A stretch of 64,000 nucleotides of DNA from Bemisia tabaci (lineage: Eukaryota > Arthropoda > Insecta > Hemiptera > Aleyrodidae). The stretch lies in the NCBI RefSeq assembly GCF_918797505.1, contig NC_092798.1, forward strand, positions 12,909,501 through 12,973,500. Reading direction: 5' to 3'. Below are positions 34,203 through 48,563 of this stretch, piece after piece. The stretch's first letter is position 1, and the number at the start of each line of letters is the position of its first letter. The position numbers and the translations under genes are program-made. Under the pieces are notes generated by a model. It saw only the letters and a list, made by a program, of their open reading frames with translations, searched no databases and was not told the DNA's origin.

Positions 34203-37200
34203 TTATGCTTTTTTCTCCTTTGTTCCTTCACTAAACACCGTTCGGAGCAATTTTTTCAGAACATAGTAGAGTGCAAACAACGGGACCGCGATTACGAAAT
34301 AGATGTCGAGAAGGTAGTACTGGTACCAGGCCAAGTCCAGACTGGTCACCCTCAGATGACCGGCTCCCTTGTGCCGCAACACGTACTCGATCCAGTAGAT
34401 TGCCGTGTCCAGGGGGGTCATCGGTCGATCCCGGAAAAGCACCGACAACCGTTTCACGTTTTCCCGGAAGCTGCGGATAAGCAAAGAAAACGACGATTGA
34501 GAAACGGTGAATATATTTGAATCAGCGAGTTCGAAAACACACCAACTCGGTAACTCGGAATTGCTCAATTTTCATAAGGAACGGTCAATTTTTATAAAAC
34601 TCATTGAAGTTAGCGCATCTGTTCCAACTTGGACCTTTAAAATGACCTTGAGAGCTTGTATTTCGGCACCAAAAACCTCTTTCTTAGACTAATTTCTTCA
34701 TTTACTGTTCGGTTTCGTGTGTTTCTTGATTCTTTCCCTTTTTCCGAGTTGGTGTGTTTTCGTCCTCACTGATTCGATTTCATTGTAAGGCTGCGCCTAG
34801 CTCATTTGATTTGATAGCGATGATCATGTTGTCGCTCCTCTGATGCGTATCTTTATTTCCTCGTGAGCCCCAAGAAGCATAGAATCATACGGAGAGTGAT
34901 TATGTAGCATCGTGTCCAAGATTTTGGACTCCATGCTCACTCTTTATATACTCGCTTGCTCATCTCGTCCAAGATCTTGGACTCCATGCTCATCTCTAAA
35001 TTTTCACTGTTTCGCTTGAGCATGGAGTCCAATATCAATGAGGCCTCCCTAAGTGTTAATGTCCATTGAAAATTGCATACTTTTATCCAATCTAACTGTA
35101 CCTAACCAGCGGCGTGGCGTCCTTTGCGATACATTGATTGTTATGCCATTTAAACTTATGGAAATGGATCGATAAACAGGGTGTTCGCAGCGAACACCTT
35201 AATAACCGATTCTTTACCATAGGTTTAAATGGAATAACAATCTATATGTCGCAATTCACGCCCCACCACAGTAGCTAACCCGACTTCCACCTAACCAATG
35301 CACAATTTCCTACGAGAACACAGTTTTTTTTTTTTTTTTTTTTTTTTGCCTAAAGTGTTTTGATACATTTTTGGACCCTACGCTCATCTCATGTCAGAGA
35401 ATATCCGCATCTCACAATTTCGGACGCTACGCTCACTTTGATTTTTGGAGAAAATAATCCCTCATTAAAGTGAGCATGGAGTTCAAGATCTTGGACGTAA
35501 TGAGCATCCAAGCATTATATAGGTGAGTATTGTGTCCAATATCATGGACGCAATGCTACATTACTCGAAGAACCGGACACAAGTTGAAATGGGTCAGTTG
35601 CACTGGTCTCAGAATCGTGATTCGATGCTTGCCTCTTGTAGATCAGCTAAAAATAATTAAGTCCGTCCAAATAGCCACTTTCTACGCTCAATGGGTGAGA
35701 TGCTAAACTCTCCAGTCTGCTCTCCGGGATCGTCGACCGGAGAGCTCGGAGGATTACCCGGTGCAGTCACTGACTTCGGCTATTGATGCAATGCTTGAAG
35801 TAATTATACGATGTTGCAGGAGCTCTAAACTGCCCATGCTGAAAGCAGAGTTCTTTATCCTCAACCGGTATTCAATACGATTTTTCGCATCAACACGCGG
35901 TTCACGATCGATGAGCGAACTGGCCGCTAATGGGTTTTAAATTGAGGTCTAGTTACCTTTCCCCGAATTTTGGGTTCTCCATCGACGAACTCGGAGCGGT
36001 TGTCCCGGCTACTGTATGAGTTCACTGATTCCGAACTTTATACCTGGCCTTTTCGGTGTCCGATCTTGATTGAATAGCAAAAGACGCTGGTATTCTATCC
36101 CCTCACTTGAGCGGATACCAAATGGCCCGGCTTTTGAATCAGATCTCGGATCGGATTTAAAACCGTGGCCGCCGCTTATTAACTCAAGTCGACGCCTGTA
36201 TGATACTTCCACCACGACACGCGCTCTTTCAATGCGTGGACCTCCCCTCCCCGCCGTCTTGTTGCCCTGCACCCTCCAGCCGATTCTGCGTTGCACGGCA
36301 CCCTTGCACCTTTCTCTTTCGCTCTGGCCTGGCTGACCAGGTATCACACCCGCGCCGCGCCTCCGGATCCGGCCGGACTCCTGTTTCCTCTTCTTTTATG
36401 AATCTGAGAAAGACAAAATCCTCCGTCTCCGCAACTCTCGTGCTTTTTTCGTACCGTTATGGTAAGAGAATCACGAGTTGAAAAGTCAAACGTCAAGGAG
36501 GCACGGACGACTAAGTTTCGATGGCTATGAATGATTTTTCAGTTTTAATTACTCTAATAAATACATTTAATGTTAATAATTCAATAAAAGTCGGAAGAAA
36601 AGTTTATTTTTTACCAATAAAATTGGCACTTGAAATTTTGCATCTTCTGAGGAATTTATGGGGGGCGCAGTGAATATAATAAATCGTTGGCAAAACTTCC
36701 AAGCCACATATCTCGATTCGCGACGTCGCAGACTTCCCGTTATACTTTATTATTTATTTGGAAAACTACTCGGCAATACTTCAAAACTGTCGTGATTTTT
36801 CTTCCCTGTGCGAGGAAATTTCAGCGAAAAGTTCAAAGAATTAGGTTGACTTATTCTCCTTTGAAAAAATCAAATTATAGCCTTTCTTCACAAAAAATCA
36901 CAAACTCTCGTACAATCCGTTTTGTCAGATATGTGCTTCAATTGAATACAAACCATCCGTTCATTGCAGATAAACGTGCACCGTATTCAATATTAATCTA
37001 ATTCTCTTTCTAAAAATCCCCTTTCCCAAAAAAAATTGAATAGTCATGAATAAATATATAAATTAAAAAATTTCAAAATTATTTTTAACAGATGCAAGCA
37101 TCCATCGCATCTCAAGCGCATCGGTGCATACGTGGCGCCATAAAAGGAAATCTAGCGTTTCCATTCAGAAAAAATTCTCCTTCTGGAAATCTACGGGATG

Positions 37201-40200
37201 CGAAATTACCGTTTCGGCTCGCTTCAACAGGATCCATTGAAAATACTGTTAAAAGTCTCCGATGGTGACAAACATATCAAAAATTTTTGTGGCATCAATT
37301 CAAATGGGTGCATTTTGTGATTAAAATAGACACTTTCACACACACCCTCACCCTCACCCTCACACACACAAAAAAAAAGGCCTATATGAATGAAAAAATT
37401 CCAATAAACCCTTAAAAGCGGGGAGACAAAAAATTATCGGAACGGCCTGCTTCAGAAGCAACTGTAGTTAGTGGATATTAAAAGGCGTCTCTGGAGATGC
37501 AAAACGTCTCCACGCGTATTCGGAATAATGCAACCGTAGGTGATTTCGAGAATTAAATCACTGAATTTTTAAAGGTAACATCTTGATAAAAATTAAATTA
37601 AATTCCTTGAAAGAAGCAGAGGGAACCAGAAATATTCTGTTCGATTTTATCATTCCCTACATTCGAATTAGGATATTTGGACGTATTTCTATCAAACGGA
37701 ACTATTTGCATTGTGACGTGAGCCCTGTTATGCACATATTTGTATGGGTCTTAGGGCTCGTGTCTGAATGCACGTAGTTCCGGTTGATAGAAATACGTCC
37801 ATTTCATACATATACTTATATACCTAATTCTTGGACGTGGAGACTGACTGCCGTCACTTGAAATCTTTACCTTCCTTTCCTTGATTCATCCCTTTCATCA
37901 AAATTAAAATTAACATTCGTTCCCGAGGCTCTTAAATTGCGAGATTGCCGGTCAAGCTCTAACAGGCCAAGCATCCGGAAAGAATGGGAATGTTGCATAG
38001 TTTCATTTCCTCTCTGCTTGCTTTTTGCATTCTCCCTGGTAGACATGATTTTTCGTATTTACCTAAATTACTCCTGATTGTTCCTGACTTCCTCAAAAAT
38101 TCCATCATTTTTAAAACATTTCATTTCATTTTCCGACAGATTTTTACCTGAAGAACTACTTTTTTACGATTTTAAGGCAAATGGTATTTATCTTATTCTG
38201 GAAAAGAAAGCTTTTCACGGCTTCTTTCATTGAAAATTTAAATAGTATCTATACATTACAGAGTACGCCCCTGACTACTTTGCGGTCAGCCCCCCCCCCC
38301 CCCCTCCGCAACGCTTCGCACCTTCGGCGCTGGGTTTTATTCTTACTATTTTATATCACAGAGTAAGATATGATCCCAGAATAGACATGAAAGAAGTGCT
38401 CTGTTCTCATCACCCATTCCCTGAAAGGTTTTTGTTTTTATCCATTTTGCTTTCTCCTTTTTTTTTCTTTTCTATTGGTCATTTCAGAGGCTCGATTGTA
38501 CCTTATTGCAGGGCCGGGCAAGATAGTGACGAGGTTCTTCTTGATTTCTTGTTTAACTATTTAGGTACCTTGGAACAGAAAACGCTCATTTTCCTACAAT
38601 TCCCTCGATTTTCGACGATTTTTCCGCCTCTTTTTTCAGTTTCGTCGTTTCGAACTGTTTTCTGAATTACAAAACAAATTCATCGAGCTGCATATGCGAT
38701 TGGTCGTCGGAGAGCATGGGGCTGGGCTGTGAAAGCGGTTTTATGTATGCATTCATCGAGGTGCATTTATCGGGCAGTTGCTTATGGGACAAAGAGGTTA
38801 TGCGTCCAGTCGCACTCATGATTTGTAATGTCCGATGGTGATGATGATGATGCGGTCGACAACGTCGTTTTCTTGGATTTGGGATGGGTTTCAACAGGAT
38901 GACAGGTTTTCCTGGGTTTAGGTAATCCTTGAATTTCCCATAATATTTTAAGTTTTTTGAAAATTAAACTCCCCGACTTTTCCATTTTTTCTGAAATTAT
39001 ACAATTTCCCAGGAGTCATAGTTTAAAAACTATGGAAGCTCCCGAGAAAATTCTCTTTTTACAATTACTGTCTTTCTATTTGCGGATCAGGAATATCATC
39101 GTAAAGGGTAACTTCTGCCCTCGAAGTTTTGATTTTTGGGTTTTACAGCAAAATTCCGGTTGTTTTGGGTTCCTCCTCGTAGTGTGTATTACTGACTTTG
39201 CCCGTGAGTAATAATTATACCGGAAATGTTCCCTTCTTCCGAATTTTTTTTAAAAAAAAAGGGAAAAAATGAGACAAAATTTAGGAAAGTAACCGATGTT
39301 TCTACAGTTTATTATATTAGTTCAAAAGGCTGCATTCTGCACACTTCAGGTACTTGTTAATGTTATAACTTGTAATCGTTTAGGGATTTTACACACAAAG
39401 AAATTCTCCCAAATTAGATGACATGAAAAACAATTACGACAATCACGAGTCGGCCTCCTATAGTGAAGTGGTTGTGGCGCTACCTCTCTATGATTGGGAG
39501 GTTCCGGGTTCGATTCCCGGCCAGGGCATCCCGAATTTGTTGGTCTCAAAAATTGGTTGGTTGCATGGGACTAACTGTGTTCGGTAGGGACGGATGAGGG
39601 ACGGGACTAAAGCGCAGATTGGATTACCTTTTTCAAAAAGGAACCACTATTTCTGGTCCATTTTAGAAACAGCATTCATGCCATTGGTTTTCCTATGCAG
39701 ATATGTGCTTTTGTGGGAGAGCCGGAGATAGTGGCTCGTTATTGCAAAATGTAATCCATTTGAAGTAGTAGGGAAAAAAGAATATATCGACGGTGAAACT
39801 ACCATACCACGTATCTCGTTTGCGGTGTTTAAAAATCTACGCTCACATTTTATTTTTATGAAGTAGACCAAATCAATATCATTCCTTGAAATTTTCACGG
39901 AATTTTCTCTGCACAAAGAGGAAAAATCACAGAAATTTTCAAGACTGGATGTTAAGTAGTTTTTCATTTAAAAAATTAAGTATGACAGGAAGTCTGCGAC
40001 GTCGCAAACCGAGATACGTGGTTTGGTAGTTTCACCGTCGATATTCATTCTCACATGCGTCACTCGATGATTATTTTTTTTTTATTTTTTTTTATTTTTT
40101 TGAAAATTTCTTTTCATAAGTTTGACACTGTGCAATGAATTTTTGGAAAGAATGAGAAATGATTTTTTTTTTTTTAAGATTAAGGCTCTAATGAGCCGAG

Positions 40201-43200
40201 GATTAAGGAACTGTTGGAAGCGGTGAAACTTCCAAATCACGTATCCATCCCATTGGCGGTTTCAAAAATCTTCGCTCCTGTTTCATTTTTTGAAGGAGAA
40301 TAATTATTCAGAAGAATGACAACATTATTCCTTGAATTAGTCTAAGAATTCGCCTCGCACAAAGAAGAAAGATCACTGAAATATTTAAGAATCGATCGAT
40401 GTTGGGTACACTGAAAAAAGAGTTTGATGCGCAGAACGAGAATCTAGTGCGGCGTACCAGAATTTTTTAGTTATAAACTGACGTCACGTACTGGTTTATG
40501 CCGCGCACCAAACAAGTTTGGTAAGCGGCACGATTCATCTCGTTTACACCATCATCCACGGCAAATCATTCCGAGCTGTTACAAAAATGGCCGTTGCGTT
40601 GAGGTATCAACTACAAAGGTTTCGGACCCTTTTTCGGGTGCGTCAATTTAAAAGTCCCCGCTTTAATTTAAATGATTATTCTATTTTCCCGCTTCTTGGG
40701 TTGATAGTGCTGCTATCTTTAATAATTGATGTTTTTGCTATGAACAGTAAGTAAGGCAGGTTGTTGTTGGTCTGGATTGTTATCAGTGTCTTCGTCATCA
40801 AAACATGCCAATATTCTTTCTTGTATCTCTTTGACTTTAAACATTTAATTCTAATTTCACCCTATCTCATGTTTACTCTAGTATTCAACAGTTTGTTACA
40901 TTACTTTTCCTAACATCGTGTCTTATGTGTGGAAAACCGCGATCGTACCAAACCGAAGTTCCGGCCATTACCAAGTTCATATCACTCAGATCCCTCACAA
41001 TACATAATATCGGTAGTTTTTAGCATGTTTATTCGTTAAATATAATTACAATCAAGGATATATTTATCTTGAACATGTTCGAACCTAATTGGTTTTGTGA
41101 TGCCGTGAAGTTTTGAAGCTACTCTAGCTCCTAAGTGCACTTGCCCACAATGTCGACCGAGACCTTAATCTCTTTGATTGTTTGTTTTCAAAGTAAGATT
41201 ACTTTGTGCTTTTTCCATTTCCTAGTTGTCTAGAAGTTTTCATTTTATAATCTTTTCAAACGAAATTTTACTTCGCTTTTCCCTTGTCCACCTCTGAGAA
41301 TGTTAAATACCAGGGCAAGATGTTGATGGATGCATGATACGCTAGATTGCCTGGGTACCATGATTTACTTGATAATTTTCCTATTTCATCTAAAACTCTC
41401 TTATACCCATGAAAATTCAATGTTTTGTGCTTAGAACTACAGAGAGATACATCAATGCACCAAAATATGTGCTCAACCGGAGAAATTCTTTAAACGCTTT
41501 TCTTCTATGATTTGGGATTTCCTGAGCGACTGCGCTAAACAGTTTCAAGGCTAATAAGGATACTTATTCCTCTCTCTATTAATCGTTAATTTGTAAATAG
41601 AAACTGTCGGTCTTGGCTTTAGATTGAATGATGAAAAATACCACCCTTACTCACCATCTTGTGCCCCTGAGTAACATTTTACATGGTTACCTTATCAATA
41701 TTCATTACCTACTTTAACGCTCCAAGTAATCGCTTACAACCAGCTTCTATTCTGTACCCTGTGATTTTTGTGATTTCCTATTACTCGAAAGTTCTTGATC
41801 AATGATTGCTAAATGGCTAGTGTAAAACATCAGGTTGACAGCTTTTCTCTTGTGAGTTAGAGTTAGCATTACTCAAAATCAGTGTTTCTTATGTTTTCCT
41901 TATTCATCCTTCATATCCACCGTGCTCATGAACATAGGTTTTTTTAAACCATTACCTTTCTTGAAATCTGATTCTTAAAGTAAATGTGTCAGTCTACTGG
42001 ACATTTTACTAAAAAATCAGTTCACAGAAATTATCATCGTTATGGATCTACCTACATTGAAATTCTTTGTACCCAACTGCTGTCAGATCTTACTACTGGA
42101 TTTTTCAAATTGTGAAGCCTGAAGGTGAGTATCTGCTATTAAGCATCTTAAACTGTATCTTTTCTTCAAAAATGTGACATATATTCTATTAGCCAAAGTG
42201 TAAAATCACGTATCTCCATTATGAAATGAGATCCGAGAATGTTAGTATTTGTTCCGCCTGGCTGATTGAGATTCATAAACATTCCGCGAGGCGCAGCACC
42301 GCGCAGCGCTGTACCAAACGAGTTTCGTGGCGCGCGCCATTCGAATTGGTGGCCGCCACTAGGCAGCTCCGTACAGCACCTCAAACGGGTACCTACCACA
42401 CCAGTTTCGTATAGCGCGTTATATCATTTTTTTCAGTGTAGTTCTCTATTTAGAGAATAACGTATCGATGGTGAAACTCCCAAACCACGCATCTCGTTTT
42501 CAGAGTTTAAAAATCGCCGCTCCTATTTGATTTTTTCAAAGGAGAAGAAGTCGACAATTTTTTCAAATTTTCACACAAATTTCCTCTCGCAGGGAAGAAA
42601 AATCACGACAGTTTTTAAGTATTGCCAAGTAGTTTTCCAAATAAATAATAAAGTATGACGGAAAGTCTGTGGCGTCGCAAACCGATACATGTGGTTTGGA
42701 AGTTTTGCCAAGTATTTATTATATTCACTGCTCCCCCCAAAAATTGCTGCTCCCCTGCGCGGCGCGGGTGTGATACCTGGTCAGCCAGAGCGAAAGAGAA
42801 AGGTGCAAGCTGCTAGGGTGCCGTGCAACGCAGAATCGGCGGAAGGGTGCAGGGCAACGAGACGGCGGGGCCGGGGAGGGGAGGTCCACGCACTGAAAGA
42901 GCGCATGTCGTGGTGGAAGTATCATACAGGCGTCGACTTGAGTTAATAAGCGGCGGCCACGGTTTTAAATCCGATCCGAGATCTGATTCAAAAGCCGGGC
43001 CATTTGGTATCCGCTCATATGAGGGGATTGAATACCAGCGTCTTTTTCTGTAAGTTCGAATACTTCGAACCCGAAGCAGCGGCTTTGCTAATGAGTTTCG
43101 GAGGGGAAATCCAACCGCCGCGGGACAAGTTCTCGGATCTTGAGCGAAAACGCGCTACCTGCCGTCCGAGTTCTGGATGAGTATTTGTAACCCGAACTAA

Positions 43201-46200
43201 TTGCCGCTTCATTGGAATACTGATCGATGAGTTGATTAAATACGAGATTTTGAGGATAAAGAACTCTGCCTGAAAGCTGACATTTAACCTCGTCGGTGAA
43301 ACAATCGGCGAATCTTCGCGTTCGATGATGTAATGCTTGAAGTATTCATACGATGTTGCAGGCACTCCTAACGGTTCATGCTGGCTTAACTTCGTTGTAT
43401 GGCACTTTGCGTGACTTCAAAATCAGCAGTTCGCAAATCAAGAGAACAATGGGGCACCATACAAGTTACGAACTGAAACACTCCATACGAGATTGTTTCT
43501 CTTCAAAATCTTCCGAAAAAAAGTATTCACCCAACAGTTCGTTCAGAATACAATTGTTTATGAAAAAAAAAAGTTTAAAGAAGCGGTAGTTACCCTCTTG
43601 ATCATAATAAAACCGCTGCCAGTGGAGAAAACACCGAAAAATGTCAAATTGGGCCGAAGTTTTAGCGGTTTAGAATTCTTTGGAAATTTTTAACAAGCTA
43701 AGAAAGAGTAAAAAGAAACGGTCTTCAACGACAATATTACGTTGGACCCTCTAGGTAGACAGTCGAATCGCTTCAAGATGAACACTCTTGACATCACTAT
43801 TATCGTAACTTCTCTACTCTTTACAGACGAATCTAGCCTAACCCTAAAGTTCATGTCATGTTTACATTTTTCTAGTCTGGAATTGTTCTACATAGGCGGA
43901 TCCAGGAAGGGCGTATGGGGTGTGGGCCCCCGCCCCTCCCGTTTGCTCGAAAAAAAGATATAACAAAAAGGAAAGAAAGAAAAAATGGAAGAAACGGAGG
44001 GAAGAAGAATGAAGGAAGGACGCTTGTATTTGGTACTTCTTCGTGCAAAAATTGACACAGAATGCGTATTATATGCTTTAAAATTTCGACAATTTCCAGC
44101 GAAGCTCCCCGGTTCCCTTTTCCCCATTCGAGTTTTCTGGATCCGCCCATGTTGTTTTGTAATAGAAAACCTACCTTGGATTGTTCAATATCGTCGTTAT
44201 TTTCTCCTTTATTTGATCTGCCGTTTTGAGCTGCTTGAGTTCCAATCCGAGAGCCAGTCCAGCTTTGGTCAACTTTTCATTATTTGCGAATTGATCTGCA
44301 ACCACGGGCACACCCAGCATTGGGACTCCGTTATAAATTGACTCTTGTGTGCTCAAATAACCATTATGCGTTATGAACAAGACCGTATTGTTATGACCTG
44401 CAACGTATGGGAAGAAATGCAATTGAGGAGTTTGGAGAACAAGGCGCATATCTACGTGCATTTTTTGCCATTTCAAGAAATACGTATTTAAATTTTCAAA
44501 TTTACTTGGAGCTTTATGGCAGAAAGGAAGTTTACACTCACTTTTTGATGCTTTAAAGTTGAATTTTAATTGCGAATATTTTACAGATTACACTTTCAAA
44601 CTAGTTTTAGTTGAGTTCATAAATTTCTCAATTTTTTTCAAAAACTGCACCTCTGCGCATTGTCCTCCAAGCCCATCAATGTGTCATTAGTTTTATGTGC
44701 CATTAGTTTTATGTGTCATTAGTTGTATGTGTCATTAGTTTTATGTCTACATGAGCATCCTAAAATATTTTGATTAGCAATAATCAAATATTATATGAGC
44801 CTTATCTAAAGACGAAACAAGGGTCATACGAAGAGGGAAAATGCAGCACGCATCGACGAGGGAATGTAACTTCATTCTAAGGTTGCAAATTGACTCAAAC
44901 AATTCAATTAATTAGAAGGATTTACTCGTACAATTTTTGTTAAACAATTTTTTCTGTTTTGAGGAAAAATTAATGAAATTCACAGTTGGAAATTTCCAAG
45001 ATTCTCCTGATAAAAATGCAAGCCGAGAGGGGCATTTTGAAGCCTTGAAAAGTAGCCACGTTCTTTGGTTAGGGAAACAACGATACAAGGCACCTGATTG
45101 TTCTCAGCGTTGATAGCCAACGTTTTCGGTGATAGAGACTGAATTTTAGTTAAGATAACGTAACTGGTCGTTAAAAAATAAGAATTTTAGTATGGCTAAG
45201 AAGTACTACTGGTCATCTTAACCGAAGTTCAGTTTCCCTTGACAAAAACTGTGTCATATGAACTGATTTTTTTTTTCCTTGGTACACGCACAAACAAAAA
45301 ATGATAAATGAACCTAGAAACCTTCAAAAATATTTAAATTCTCTAAAACTAAATCGTTAGTAAGAAACTTAATGTCAATTGAAACGACCCATTTTAACGA
45401 ACCACTTACGTTTTTTTGGATCAAATCGCATTCTTAATAAACCAATACATTTTCATCAAATGCTTACAGTCTTTTAACGTATTGATCTCTCGCTTCTGAC
45501 GTGATTTTTTATTTTCGAATAAACCTATTTCCGTGTTATTTGTGAAATTTTGATGAATAAGCAAGGCTTACGGTTTTGTCATGGGAACGGAGTTCCCCAT
45601 GATATTACAATCGTTCCGTTGCTTTCGCTATGGGATTCCCTATACCTCTGTGACCTTGAGCGTTTCGCCCAGTCTCCGATTTTTGGTTGATTTTCCGATG
45701 TATCAAAAACCGTTGTATTTTTTAGCCAATCATGTCTCTACGTCAAGTTGTGTTGATTCCTAAAATTCGCTTTCAGCGAGTTTTTTTCCACCTTGAGATG
45801 TCGTGTCTGACTGGTAAATCTGCGCAGAACCACGAAGTTCCGTTTTTAGGCAAATTCTTTTTTTTGGGAGGTTCTGATTGGTTATTTTTCGCCATCAGTT
45901 TTCTGTTCGTTGGTGCAAAAGATCGCCTACCTCGGTGTTCTTGAGAAGCCGCCATTATCCCACCTCAAATTTGAAAAATAGAAGTAAAGAAATAATAACC
46001 ATCGTACAAGGTGGAAAATTGTTCTGGAGGACTCGTTACGGATAAAGAAGTCAAAATCAGAGCTCGATTGATTGATTTAATTCATGGATACGCAAATATT
46101 GCCTCAGCTTACTGCCGCGATGGCAAATGCCTGCTGATATGAACCTTGAGACACATGATAGCATAGGCAAACAATGTCTCACAGAGAAAGGCGCTTAGCT

Positions 46201-48522
46201 CATTTCTCCAGAAGCTACGAAGACGCGAATCGCCGAATCGCTCAAGGACAACTCTTGTGATAAGTCCCGCCCATCGTCCGAGTCTTTTAAATGCTATGTT
46301 TTCTCTTCCTGTCGCCGATCTGTGATAGCCTAGTTGACTGAGGCGCCCCATATTTTTGATAAGGTGCGGGCAATAGGTGATCGGGAGTTCGATACCCGAC
46401 GATGGGAGTTAATTTTTAATGGTTGTATTGAATGTTTTAGACCAATCATCAAAAAATAATTAATACTAGATGATAAATGTACGAACATTTTCTCGTGAGT
46501 TAATATGTTAAACAAAAATACTGGAATATACCTCCTTCATATAATCAGCCACATGTTTCCCCAAATTAATGACGTTATTTTCTTTTTCCAATAAAGTTAA
46601 TTTGCATTCAACGTTCGTAAGTTAAGCAAAAAGTACCTATTGATACAAATAGAAAGACATGAAAATAGTATGTCTAACATTTCAGTTGTTTTTTTTTTTA
46701 TTTATTTTTTGTTTTTTTGTTTTTTCAATACAACAAATTGACTGGGACTAGAATCATTGTATCTCTGAAGACAAAAGCTAAGTTTTTTGATACAGAAATA
46801 CTAATATATTCATCCGTTATATAATCAGGGAGATGTTGACCCAAATATTGATGTACATTTTCTCTGTTCGCCCAAATTAATGATGGTATTTTCTTTTTTC
46901 AATAAAATTAATTTACATTCCACGTTCTTAAAGCAATATTTTCTCCAAAATTCAGAAAAAAATAACAATTTATACCTACGCAAAAAGTAAATAAATAAAT
47001 AAATAAATAAAGCAATGACATGAAAGTAGTATAGGTAGTACACATCTAACATTTCAGTTACATCTATTTGAATGAAAAAAATGGCAACTTAGGAAGCACA
47101 TAGGTCACTTATGATGCGTATTCGGGCATATGAGTAGAGTAAAAATATCATACTTTACGCCGAAAAAACGAAACTGAAAGTTAAATGCGTTAACTTCCGA
47201 AAACCATACATAATCCAACGAAAATGAATAATTGGTAAATATAACAGCTTTCTTGTATGCAAAGAAAAAAAATTAAAAATGTTAAAAAAGAGATGTCGAC
47301 ACAAAATTACATAGCCCCTTCAATCCTGAAGATACTACAAACGAACTGTACCTTAACATTTTCATATCCCAGAAGCAAAAGTTCCCATGACGAATATTGC
47401 TATCGCTAGCGATTGCAAAAACCAACTTGTTTCAATTTTAAATTCTTTTCCCGCTTTTCTTGAAAAAAAAAATCAATCAATCAATCAATCAAATTCAATC
47501 ATGCGCAGTCCTGCTCCTGTTCACTATGCAGGACAACTTCTGAGGAAGCTTCGCGGCCTGTGTATGAGAGGATAGCCGTATTACTCGAAATTTGAAAACA
47601 GTAGGCATGATCGGTGATTTTTATTGCTGACGTGGAAATTGGTTTGGTTTACAATACATAACATTCATTTCAAACTTACTTCTTACCTAAAATGTCAGTC
47701 TGCGGGCACCACTTTCTTATAATGACGTTTTTCGGTATGTTTTGTAACGTCTCGCCTTCGAACTTCCAAAGAACTCTTTGCGGCAGTTGGCTGAACGCTT
47801 TCAGAAACAGCTGCTTTCTTTCGTTGGACATGTGCTTGCTCAAAAAGTTGGAGCCTAAACTGAAGTAGATGACACCATGTTTTGCACCGTTAAAAAATTC
47901 TTCTAAATCCTGCAAAATTTAATGAAACGCGATGAAATAATGATAAGTCTTGGAATTCAAATTTTGAGAATTTTTGTTTTTATCTAGGTAAAGTACTGCC
48001 CTTATGAAAATTGTATCATGGAAGCTTTACGTAACATCGAATTGAGGTTGGAATCGGAATTTTGCACCACGTAAACAATTAGGACTTTTTTCGGTGCAAG
48101 AACTGGCAGCGAGCAAAAACATGGCTTTTGCAACTATCCCTTTCCACCAATCAGACTCCTCCCGTTTCTGTTTTTCTTCTTTGTCTATCCAATTTGTCTA
48201 TCAATTCCAACAATTAGCCTTCATGTCTTTAATCCGAAAAGACATCGAGCCAAACCGATTAGATGCTACTGCCGAAGTGTTTTCCTCCGGTTCACTGGAA
48301 AAAAAAAACATAGGATTTAGAGTACAGACTCTTAAAAACATCGACAAGAAAAAATACTCTTGATTCAATCAGATTTAATCTTAAATCAAGAACCAAGCCT
48401 CTTGTGATCAATCTGAGTGGATTTCCTTTTGATTTAAGCTTAAATCTGATTTAATCACGAGTCCATCTTGATGAGTCCTTTTTCTTGTCAATGTTTTCAA
48501 GAGTCTGGACTCTAGATCCAAT

Positions 48523-48563
<41 letters not shown>

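Larger units (their letters stand above)
34471..44174. other. UGT intron 5, 9.7 kb, transposon-filled
   Basis: Holds a family IV MITE beside the acceptor, a reiterated palindromic stretch (34900-35575), an inverted pair of 0.7-1 kb repeats (about 35780-36850 and 42560-43370), a hairpin MITE (37678-37802), a C-run near 38290, a SINE-like sequence (39450-39640), family II MITEs, a candidate plus-strand gene start (40587-42124) and a hAT-like MITE (43891-44151). The stretches 37000-37670 and 38000-39440 show nothing I recognise apart from a CA/CCCTCA microsatellite at 37337-37375. Confidence 0.6.

Noticed and set aside
36009..36481. Several 90-110 codon ORFs on both strands
   Set aside because: They overlap the GC-rich inverted repeat, whose second copy has the same frames disrupted.
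39460..39535. Functional tRNA gene
   Set aside because: Promoter boxes and T-arm are present but the acceptor stem does not pair.
46825..47052. Minus-strand ORF in UGT intron 4 as an extra UGT exon
   Set aside because: It lies in a local AT-rich duplication, and exons 4 and 5 already join in frame without it.
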